This document shows, piece by piece, positions 6,191 through 12,569 of a stretch of 16,634 bases of DNA. Position 1 is the stretch's first letter; each line of letters starts with the position of its first letter. Below the pieces are notes generated by a model. It made no database searches, had not been told where the DNA came from, and worked only from the letters and a program-made list of their open reading frames with translations. The position numbers were made by a program, and so were the translations under genes. Source of the stretch: Actinomycetota bacterium (lineage in GTDB: Bacteria > Actinomycetota > Acidimicrobiia > Acidimicrobiales > Microtrichaceae); the NCBI GenBank assembly GCA_005777415.1, contig SXMI01000315.1:1-16634 (forward strand), in the 5' to 3' direction.

Positions 6191-7698
6191 AGCGTGATCC
6201 CCTCGGTCCACGGGACGAACTCGTCGAGGCCGTAGCCGAGGCGCTCCGAACAGGTCGGCTGGCCCGACGCGGTGGCGACGATCGCCGCCAGGATCCGTTC
6301 GCCGACCTCGGCGGTGGTCTCGTCCCCGGTCAGCACGGTCCCGCAGTCCAGGTCGATGTCATCGGGCATCCGCCGGGCGAGTTCCGAGGTGGTCGACAGT
6401 TTGAGTGCCGGGGCCGGGACGGAGCCGAAGCACGAACCCCGGCCGGTGGTGAAGCAGACCACCTGGGCCCCCGCGGCGATCTGACCCGTGGCCGACACCG
6501 GGTCGTACCCGGGTGAGTCCATGACGACCAGGCCGCGGCGGTCGGGCCGCACGCCGTAGGGCACGACCTCGGTCACGGCGGTCGTCCCGCCCTTGGCCGC
6601 GGCACCGATGGACTTCTCGACGATGGTGGTGATGCCACCGGCGAGGTTGCCCGGCGACGGGTTCGCATCGAGCGTCGTCCCGTGCTCGGCGGCGTGTCGG
6701 GTCCACCAGGTCGCCCGTTCGGCGAGCGCCTCGCTCACCCGGTCCTCGGCGGCGCGTTGCTGCAGCTCGGCGATCGCCCCGATCAGCTCGGGCGTCTCGG
6801 ACAGCAGTGCGCTACCGCCCGCTGCGACCAGCAGGTCGACGGCGGCACCGAGGGAGGGATTCGCGCTGATCGCCGAGAACCCGTCGGAGCCTCCGCACTG
6901 CAGCCCCACCACCAACTCGGACAGCGGCGCCGGTCGACGCCGGTCGCCCGCAGCGATCTCGGCCAGCTCCGACAGGGTGGCGTGGCCGGCGGTGATCGAG
7001 GCGGCGGTGCCACCCGACTGCTGCATCTCCAGGGTCCTGAGGCGCTCGGTGGGCAGTCCCGTGACCAGCTCGGGGAGCTGGTTCACCTCGCAGCCGAGCC
7101 CGACCACCAGGACGCCCGCGGTGTTCGGGTGGGTGGCGTAGCCCCGGAGCACCGTCCGCAGCCGCTCGATCGGCGGCCCCTCGGCGGCGATGCCGCACCC
7201 GCTCTGGTGGGTGAGCGCCCACACGCCGTCCACTCCTGCGGGCAGGTGGGGGCGCAGCCGGTCCGCGATCGCCCGGGCGACCGTCGCCGAGCAGTTCACG
7301 CTCGGCAGCACCAGCAGGTGGTTCCGGGTACCGACCCGGCCGTCCGCCCGGTGGAAGCCGTCGAAGTCGACCCGGCTCCAGCGGTCCGTCACCGGTCCCG
7401 GTCGGGCGGGCTCGCCGTGGGGGCTGTCGTCGGGCTCGATGGTGCCCAGGTTCTGGGTGTGGACGTGCATGCCCGGCCGGATCGGTCTGGTCGCCACGCC
7501 GATCGGGTGACCTCCCTTGTGCACCCGTTGCCCTGCAGCGATCTCGGCGATCGCCAGTTTGTGGCCGACGGGCACGGGTTCGACCACCTTCGTGCCCCCG
7601 GTCGTCTCGGCCCCGGGGTGCAGATCGACCATGGCGATGGCGACGTCGTCGTCGGGGTGCAGTCGGATCGCCGTGGTCGAGGCGGGATGACCGGGCAC
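6187..7698 (-). CDS. uxaA: Altronate dehydratase (UxaA family)
   Basis: A 503-residue protein matching full-length UxaA, which dehydrates D-altronate to 2-keto-3-deoxy-D-gluconate with an iron centre. Residues ~10-82 form the N-terminal SAF-like domain (IRLHPDDDVAIA, VGHKLAIAEIAAGQ, GHPIGVA). The catalytic part starts near 118 with DGRVGTRNH, followed by SVNCSATVARAIADR (133-147), HQSGCG (164-169), GCEVNQ (202-207), QCGGSDGFSAISANPS (267-282) and a late GRGSCFGS. The conserved Cys residues in these motifs are the expected metal ligands. The open frame extends further upstream, but that part is a shadow of uxaC. The GTG at 7698 fits the E. coli N-terminus and lies 6 bases after a TACGTT -10-like box, suggesting a leaderless message. 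It is the first gene of the leftward operon and diverges from uxaC. Related dehydratases act on galactarate or other aldonates; altronate fits the KDG pathway genes beside it. Confidence 0.92.
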   Translation of the reverse strand: MPGHPASTTAIRLHPDDDVAIAMVDLHPGAETTGGTKVVEPVPVGHKLAIAEIAAGQRVHKGGHPIGVATRPIRPGMHVHTQNLGTIEPDDSPHGEPARPGPVTDRWSRVDFDGFHRADGRVGTRNHLLVLPSVNCSATVARAIADRLRPHLPAGVDGVWALTHQSGCGIAAEGPPIERLRTVLRGYATHPNTAGVLVVGLGCEVNQLPELVTGLPTERLRTLEMQQSGGTAASITAGHATLSELAEIAAGDRRRPAPLSELVVGLQCGGSDGFSAISANPSLGAAVDLLVAAGGSALLSETPELIGAIAELQQRAAEDRVSEALAERATWWTRHAAEHGTTLDANPSPGNLAGGITTIVEKSIGAAAKGGTTAVTEVVPYGVRPDRRGLVVMDSPGYDPVSATGQIAAGAQVVCFTTGRGSCFGSVPAPALKLSTTSELARRMPDDIDLDCGTVLTGDETTAEVGERILAAIVATASGQPTCSERLGYGLDEFVPWTEGITL

Positions 7699-7733
7699 AC
7701 GAGCAACGTAGTAGTTTCTAACACTATGGTCAT
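7687..7733. promoter_or_regulatory. Overlapping divergent promoters between uxaA and uxaC, apparently leaderless both ways
   Basis: Only 27 bases separate the two start codons, and this patch is the most A/T-rich DNA nearby. Rightward: TGACCG (7688-7693), an 18-base spacer, TAGTTT (7712-7717), then ATG of uxaC at 7726. Leftward, read on the minus strand: ATGACC (7733-7728), a 17-base spacer, TACGTT (7710-7705), then GTG of uxaA at 7698. Neither start has a Shine-Dalgarno sequence, and both -10 boxes sit 6-8 bases from the start codon, as in leaderless actinobacterial messages. The boxes were read by eye and are inferred. Confidence 0.5.
7712..7726. promoter_or_regulatory. Candidate operator, imperfect palindrome at the divergent uxa promoters
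   Basis: TAGTTTCTAACACTA is a 15-base imperfect palindrome: TAGT and ACTA pair exactly and one further inner pair matches. It overlaps the rightward -10 box and the A of the uxaC ATG, and lies inside the leftward promoter. A repressor bound here could control both operons, as GntR- or LacI-type regulators do for uronate genes elsewhere. No regulator gene is present in the window, so this is a positional inference. Confidence 0.35.
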
Positions 7734-9156
7734 GTCCGAGCAGGCGGCGGTGCCCCTCGACCTGCATCCCGACCGGCTGTTCCCTGCTGATCCCACGGTT
7801 CGGTCGCTGGCCCGGGAACTCCACGCAGGCGTCGCCGGGTTGCCGATCGTCTCGCCCCACGGCCACACCGATCCGGCGTGGTTCGCACTCGACGAGGCCT
7901 TCCCTGATCCCACGGCGTTGCTCGTGACGCCGGACCACTACCTGACCCGCATGCTCCACAGCCAGGGCGTGCCCCTCGAGGACCTCGGTGTCGGGCGACT
8001 CGACGGAGGTCCGGTCGCCGACGCCCGTTCCGCCTGGCGCACGTTCGCGGCCCACTACGGGCTCTTCCGGGGCACGCCATCAGGAATCTGGTTGGACCAC
8101 ACCTTCGCTGAGGTGTTCGGCTTCGACGAGCGACTGGGCCCGTCGACCGCCGACAGCTACTTCGATCGGATCAGCGAGGCGCTGGCATCGGAGGAGTTCA
8201 GGCCGCGGTCGTTGCTCGACCGCTTCGACATCGAGTTGCTCGCCACCACCGAGTCGCCCCTCGACGACCTGGCCCACCACGACCGGCTCATCGCCGACGG
8301 TTGGGGTGACCGGGTCATCACCACCTTCCGGCCGGACCCGGTCGTGGACCCGGAGTTCGGCGGGTTCGCAGCCAACGTGGCCCGCCTCGGCGAGCTGACC
8401 GACTGCGACACCACCCGGTGGGACGGGTACCTGGAGGCGCTGCGGAGGCGGCGCGCCGACTTCCGCGCCCGAGGGGCCACCGCGACCGACCACGGTCACC
8501 CCAGCGCCGTGACCGCCGATCTGGACGAGCGGACCTGTCAGCGCCTGCTCGACGGGGCGCTCGCCGGCACGCTGGACAGCGGGGCCGCCGAGCAGTTCCG
8601 GGGCCAGCTGCTGGTCGAGATGGCCGCCATGAGCCTGGACGACGGCATGGTCCTGCAACTGCACCCCGGCTCCCGCCGCAACCACAGCCCCCGCATCCTG
8701 GACCGCTTCGGGCGGGACAAGGGTGCCGACATCCCGGGCAGGACCGACTACGTGGAGGCCCTGCGGCCGCTGCTCGACCGGTTCGGTCTCGAACCGGACC
8801 TCCGGATCATCCTGTTCACGCTCGACGAGTCCACCTACGCACGCGAGCTCGCCCCGCTGGCGGGCTTCTACCCGAGCCTGACCCTGGGGCCGCCGTGGTG
8901 GTTCTTCGACAGCGTCGAGGGCATGTGGCGCTACCGCCGAGCGGTGTCCGAGACGGCGGGGTTCGCCAACACCGCCGGGTTCAACGACGACACACGGGCC
9001 TTCCTCTCCATCCCTGCCCGCCACGACGTCGCCCGGCGGGTCGACTGCGCCTACCTGGCCACGCTCGTCGCCGAACACCGGCTCACGCTCGACGATGCCG
9101 CCGAGCTCGCAGAGGACTGCGCCGTCGGGCTGGCCCGACGGGCCTACTCGTTGTGA
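7726..9156 (+). CDS. uxaC: Uronate isomerase
   Basis: A 476-residue protein of the uronate isomerase family, which belongs to the amidohydrolase-like TIM barrels. It converts D-glucuronate to D-fructuronate and D-galacturonate to D-tagaturonate. The metal-binding HxH is His45/His47 in VSPHGHTDP after the first strand. Further family marks are DHYLTRML, FDIELLATTESPLDDLAHH, MVLQLHPGSRRNHS with GRDKGADIP, and the C-terminal LGPPWWFFDS and GFNDDTRAFLSIPARHDVARR. The length agrees with bacterial UxaC. The ATG at 7726 is chosen because of the leaderless promoter geometry; the ATG at 7732 is the alternative and would shorten it by two residues. The open frame upstream is only a shadow of uxaA. It is the first gene of the rightward uronate operon and its stop overlaps the next start as GTGA. 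The assignment is firm. Confidence 0.95.
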   Translation: MVMSEQAAVPLDLHPDRLFPADPTVRSLARELHAGVAGLPIVSPHGHTDPAWFALDEAFPDPTALLVTPDHYLTRMLHSQGVPLEDLGVGRLDGGPVADARSAWRTFAAHYGLFRGTPSGIWLDHTFAEVFGFDERLGPSTADSYFDRISEALASEEFRPRSLLDRFDIELLATTESPLDDLAHHDRLIADGWGDRVITTFRPDPVVDPEFGGFAANVARLGELTDCDTTRWDGYLEALRRRRADFRARGATATDHGHPSAVTADLDERTCQRLLDGALAGTLDSGAAEQFRGQLLVEMAAMSLDDGMVLQLHPGSRRNHSPRILDRFGRDKGADIPGRTDYVEALRPLLDRFGLEPDLRIILFTLDESTYARELAPLAGFYPSLTLGPPWWFFDSVEGMWRYRRAVSETAGFANTAGFNDDTRAFLSIPARHDVARRVDCAYLATLVAEHRLTLDDAAELAEDCAVGLARRAYSL

Positions 9157-10529
9157 TCGACCGGATTCCCTACGACCGATCCGGGCTGCGCACCTCGGTG
9201 GTGCACCTCGGTCTCGGTGCGTTCAGCCGGGCCCACCTGCTGACCTACCTCGACGACCTGGCCCGGGCCGGCGCCTGCGAGGTGGGCGTGCTGGGCGCCT
9301 CGCTGCAGTCCGAGCGCACCGCCGATGCCCTGGTGGGGCAGGGCTGCAGGTACACCTTCGTCGAGGCGTCGGCGGCCGGGCGGCAGCTCCGCGAGATCGG
9401 GGTGCTCGCCGATGTCGCCGGCCCGGCGCGGCGCCACGACCTGCTGCGAGCCCTCGCCGACCCCTCCACCACGTTGGTCACCACGACCGTGACCGAGAAG
9501 GCCTACGGCTTCGATCCCGTGACCCGGGGGCTCGATCCCGACCATGCGGCGATCCGACACGATCTGGCCCATCCGGACTCGATGACCGGCGTCGTGGGCA
9601 CGCTCGTCGCCGGTCTCGCCGCACGACGCTCGGCGGGGGCAGGACCGGTGACGGTGGCCTGCTGCGACAACGTGGCCGACAACGGACACATGCTCGCCGG
9701 GGTGGTGACTGCGGTCGCCGACCGGGTGGATCCGGCGACCTCGGCGTGGATCGCCGAGCACGTGGCGTTCCCGTGTTCGATGGTGGATCGCATCGTCCCG
9801 GCCACCACCGACGAGTTGCGGGCCGAGGTGGCGGCCGCAGGGTTCGACGACGCCTGGCCCGTCGTCGGCGAACCCTACCGGCAGTGGGTGCTCGAGGACC
9901 GGCTCGGCCCCGGCCTGCCCGATCTGGCATCGGTCGGCGTCCAGCTCACCGACGACGTCGCGTCCTGGGAGCGGATGAAGCTGCGGGTGCTGAACGGGAT
10001 GCACTCGGCGTGCGCCTACCTGGGGCTGCGCCGGGGCCTGCCGACGATCGCCGACGTGGTGGCCACGCCGGAGGCGTCGTCGTTCCTCGACGAGCTCCAG
10101 GTCGAAATCCTGTCGGTGCTCGACCCACCCCTGGGCGAGGACCCCGATGCCTATGCCGCCACCGTCCGCAGTCGCTTCTCGAACCCGGAGGTGGGACACC
10201 GCTGTCGCCAGATCGCCATGGACGGCTCGGCCAAGCTGCCCCAACGGATCCTGCCGACGGTCGCAGCCGCGCTGGATGCCGGTGCGTCGGTTCGGGCCCT
10301 GGCCCGGGTGCTCGCCTGGTGGGTCGGGCACCTCCGGCGCACGCCTCCCGGTGAGCTCGAGGACCCTCGGGCCGGCGAGTTGTCGGCCCTCGTGCGGGAT
10401 CACCTCGACGGCACGTCGCTCGCCGGCGCACTGATGGCGCTCGATGGCTTCGCCCCGGCGCGACTGCGCGACGATGCAGCGTGGCTGCAGATCCTCGCCG
10501 AGGCGGTCGACTGCGAGGGAGCGCCGTGA
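9153..10529 (+). CDS. Mannitol-dehydrogenase-family oxidoreductase: fructuronate reductase-like (UxuB), possibly tagaturonate reductase
   Basis: A 458-residue long-chain polyol dehydrogenase. The nucleotide-binding start is VVHLGLGAFSRAH (16-28). Later come VTEKAYGFD, CCDNVADNGH with the active-site Asn, FPCSMVDRIVPA and EPYRQWVLED. The catalytic pattern KxxxxNxxH is Lys276, Asn281, His284 in MKLRVLNGMHS, and AMDGSAKLPQR follows. These blocks match E. coli UxuB (mannonate oxidoreductase) nearly word for word and resemble UxaB less. UxuB uses NAD(H) to interconvert D-fructuronate and D-mannonate. The neighbouring dehydratase, however, is of the altronate type, and no mannonate dehydratase is present. 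The enzyme may therefore work on tagaturonate/altronate here, or accept both, so I give no symbol. The GTG at 9153 overlaps the uxaC stop as GTGA, with no clear ribosome-binding site, and the far longer open frame upstream is not coding. The family is certain; substrate choice is open. Confidence 0.9.
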   Translation: MIDRIPYDRSGLRTSVVHLGLGAFSRAHLLTYLDDLARAGACEVGVLGASLQSERTADALVGQGCRYTFVEASAAGRQLREIGVLADVAGPARRHDLLRALADPSTTLVTTTVTEKAYGFDPVTRGLDPDHAAIRHDLAHPDSMTGVVGTLVAGLAARRSAGAGPVTVACCDNVADNGHMLAGVVTAVADRVDPATSAWIAEHVAFPCSMVDRIVPATTDELRAEVAAAGFDDAWPVVGEPYRQWVLEDRLGPGLPDLASVGVQLTDDVASWERMKLRVLNGMHSACAYLGLRRGLPTIADVVATPEASSFLDELQVEILSVLDPPLGEDPDAYAATVRSRFSNPEVGHRCRQIAMDGSAKLPQRILPTVAAALDAGASVRALARVLAWWVGHLRRTPPGELEDPRAGELSALVRDHLDGTSLAGALMALDGFAPARLRDDAAWLQILAEAVDCEGAP

Positions 10530-11158
10530 TCCGCCCGCTCCCGGACGAACTCCTGATCGCTCGACTGCTGCCGCTGATCGATCACCCCGACCCGGCCGTC
10601 GTCGCTGCGGCTGCACGAGCCGCCGCGGCCGCCGGTGCGCCGTGCGTCGAGGTCGGCCTGCGCCATCCGACCAGCCTGGATGCGCTCCGCTCGGCCGTGG
10701 AATCGGCACCGATCCCGATCGGCGCCGGAACGGTGACCCGTGCGTCGCAGGTGGAGGCCGCGCTGGCTGCCGGGGCCTCCTTCCTCGTCAGCCCCGGCTC
10801 CGGCCCGGCGTTGGTCGACGCGGTCGTCGCTTCGGGAGCGCCGTGGCTGCCCGCCGCCGCCACGCCGAGCGAGGTGATCGCACTGCGTGACGCCGGTGCG
10901 ACGACCGTGAAGGTGTTCCCGGCCGCATCGCTCGGAGGCCCCGGGTTCGTGGGGGCCCTGGCGGCGGTGGTGCCGGGACTGGGGATGGTGCCGACCGGTG
11001 GCATCGGCCGGGACGATGTCGAGCGCTACCTGTCGGTGCGCGGGGTGGTCGCGGTCGGTGGCACGTGGATGTTCCCGCTGACCCACGGTGCGGCGGCCGA
11101 CTGGCCGGCGGTCGAGGCGGCGGTCCGGGCCGCGCTGGACACGACGAGGCCGTCGTGA
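10526..11158 (+). CDS. eda: 2-dehydro-3-deoxy-6-phosphogluconate (KDPG) aldolase
   Basis: A 210-residue class I aldolase that splits KDPG into pyruvate and glyceraldehyde-3-phosphate, the last step of uronate degradation and of the Entner-Doudoroff route. The active-site Glu42 and Arg46 lie in VEVGLR. GAGTVTRASQVEAAL (66-80) and FLVSPG (86-91) follow, and the Schiff-base lysine is Lys129 in TVKVFPA. The phosphate-binding PTGGI is at 156-160 and the late GGTWMFP at 178-184. The length fits bacterial Eda. The GTG at 10526 overlaps the preceding stop as GTGA and is preceded by GAGGGAG at a good distance. Its stop in turn overlaps the kdgK start. Related 2-keto-3-deoxy-6-phosphogalactonate aldolases share the fold, but the neighbouring KDG kinase favours KDPG. 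Confidence 0.93.
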   Translation: MIRPLPDELLIARLLPLIDHPDPAVVAAAARAAAAAGAPCVEVGLRHPTSLDALRSAVESAPIPIGAGTVTRASQVEAALAAGASFLVSPGSGPALVDAVVASGAPWLPAAATPSEVIALRDAGATTVKVFPAASLGGPGFVGALAAVVPGLGMVPTGGIGRDDVERYLSVRGVVAVGGTWMFPLTHGAAADWPAVEAAVRAALDTTRPS

Positions 11159-12105
11159 AGGAAGGCCGGGACGACGGGGTCCTGGTCATCGGTGAGCCGC
11201 TCGCCGAACTCCGTCCCGCCGCCGACGGCAGCCTGGCGGTCGACTACTCGGGCGATGCGCTCAACGTGGCGGTGCGCCTGGCCCGGGGTGGTCGGTCCGT
11301 GGCCCTCGCCACGGCGGTCGGCGCCGACCGCTTCAGCGGCGAGCTGCTCGAGCGGATGTCCGGGGAAGCGGTGTCGGACCGTTGGGTGCAGCGAACGCCC
11401 GACGGGGTGATGGGCATCTACCTGGTCGAGCTCGACGGCGCCGAGCGACGCTTCACCTACTGGCGGTCCACGAGCGCGGCCTCCCGTCTCGTCGACGCGG
11501 TCGGCCCGGATCGACTGCGGGCCGCCGCGGTGGAGTCCGAGGTGGTGGTCCTCAGCGGCATCACCCTCGCCATCCTCGACGAGGACCAACGCCGCACGTT
11601 GGTCGAGCTGTTGTCCGATGCGTGCCGGAGCGGTACCCGGGTGGTGTTCGACCCGAACGTCCGACTGCTGGTGTGGGGTTCGCTCCGCGATGCCCAGCGG
11701 TGGACCGGCGAACTGGTCCGGCTCGCGTCGGTCGTGCTGGCGTCGACCGAGGATCTCGAACTGCTCGGCGTGAGCACCGACGGGCTCTCCGGGCAGGTCG
11801 ATGAACTCGTGGTGACCGCCGGTGCCGACCCGACCCGCTGGTGGTGCGACGGCGCGTCGGGCGCGATCGACGTCCCACCCGTCGAGGCCGTCGACACCAC
11901 CGGGGCCGGTGACGCCTTCGACGCCGCCTACCTGCTGGCGCGGCTGGGGGGTGCGGACGTCCCCGGGTCGGTGGTCGCCGGTCATGCGGCGGCCGCGGAC
12001 GCCGTGCGGCACCGTGGGGGGTTGCTCTGGGACGCCGCCGGATCCCGAGGGACCGGCCCGAGCGGGGTGGGGGCGAGGTCGACGGACTCCGCCCGGACGA
12101 CGTGA
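11155..12105 (+). CDS. kdgK: 2-keto-3-deoxygluconate kinase (PfkB/ribokinase family)
   Basis: A 316-residue PfkB-type sugar kinase. The N-terminal part shows VIGEPLAEL and the sugar-binding GDALNVAVRLARGG (33-46). The C-terminal signature DTTGAGDAF spans 247-255, with Asp253 as catalytic base and the Gly residues forming the anion hole. PfkB kinases vary in substrate; the position between eda and the rest of the uronate genes makes 2-keto-3-deoxygluconate the likely substrate, giving KDPG. The GTG at 11155 overlaps the eda stop as GTGA and follows GAGG at about 6 bases. The last ~25 residues (after GGLLWD) form a polar Gly/Ser/Arg-rich tail not expected in the kinase fold. The assignment is strong for the family and good for the substrate. 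Confidence 0.9.
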   Translation: MKEGRDDGVLVIGEPLAELRPAADGSLAVDYSGDALNVAVRLARGGRSVALATAVGADRFSGELLERMSGEAVSDRWVQRTPDGVMGIYLVELDGAERRFTYWRSTSAASRLVDAVGPDRLRAAAVESEVVVLSGITLAILDEDQRRTLVELLSDACRSGTRVVFDPNVRLLVWGSLRDAQRWTGELVRLASVVLASTEDLELLGVSTDGLSGQVDELVVTAGADPTRWWCDGASGAIDVPPVEAVDTTGAGDAFDAAYLLARLGGADVPGSVVAGHAAAADAVRHRGGLLWDAAGSRGTGPSGVGARSTDSARTT

Positions 12106-12122
12106 CCGATAGGGTGACGCCG

Positions 12123-12569
12123 GTGACGACCTGGAACCACGTGGGCCACCACGTCGCAGACCTGGATCGGGCCGTCAGCTTCTACCGGGGAGTGTTCGGC
12201 TTCTCGGAGGTGTCGCGGGTGCAGATCCCCGACGCACCGGCATCGAAGTTGCTGCGGTTGGCCGAGCCGGTCGGGCTCACGGCGGTCTACCTGAGCCTGG
12301 ACGGCGTGGTGCTCGAACTCCTGCACCTGGACCGACCGAGCCACGAGCCCGCACGTGAGCGCACCTTCGCCGAGCCCGGCCTGACCCACCTGTCGCTGAC
12401 CGTGGACGACCTGGCGGCGGCGTGCGAGGCGGTCCGGGCCCACGGGGGCGAGGTGCTCGAGGACACCGAGATGAACGGGTTCGCCGTCATGGTGCGGGAC
12501 CCCGACGGCCAGCTCCTGGAGCTGCTGCCACCGGGAGCGCTCGTCGGGATCACCGAAGTTCGCGCTTGA
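12123..12569 (+). CDS. VOC (glyoxalase/bleomycin-resistance) fold protein
   Basis: A small VOC-fold protein of 148 residues with two beta-alpha-beta-beta-beta modules. The start WNHVGHHVADLDRAVSFYRG resembles methylmalonyl-CoA epimerase and glyoxalase I. Numbering from the alternative start at 12102, likely metal ligands are His13, Glu72 (VLELLHL), His96 (LTHLSL) and Glu140 (GQLLELLPP). This is the H-E-H-E pattern of VOC metalloenzymes. Two starts are possible. The GTG at 12102 overlaps the kdgK stop as GTGA. The GTG at 12123 is preceded by AGGG at 8 bases and begins VTTWNH, which I prefer. Its 3' end overlaps the convergent acyl-CoA synthetase gene by 20 bases. The exact reaction is unknown: an epimerase, a lyase or glyoxal detoxification are all possible. 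Its place at the end of the uronate operon hints at a sugar-acid or dicarbonyl substrate. Confidence 0.8.
   Translation: MTTWNHVGHHVADLDRAVSFYRGVFGFSEVSRVQIPDAPASKLLRLAEPVGLTAVYLSLDGVVLELLHLDRPSHEPARERTFAEPGLTHLSLTVDDLAAACEAVRAHGGEVLEDTEMNGFAVMVRDPDGQLLELLPPGALVGITEVRA

Noticed and set aside
6682..7725. N-terminal extension of uronate isomerase
   Set aside because: Antisense to uxaA; family similarity begins only after 7726.
7699..8055. N-terminal extension of altronate dehydratase
   Set aside because: Antisense to the start of uxaC and without family motifs; the GTG at 7698 fits the known N-terminus.
8418..9152. N-terminal extension of the mannonate-type dehydrogenase
   Set aside because: Out-of-frame reading of uxaC, very rich in Arg and Pro.
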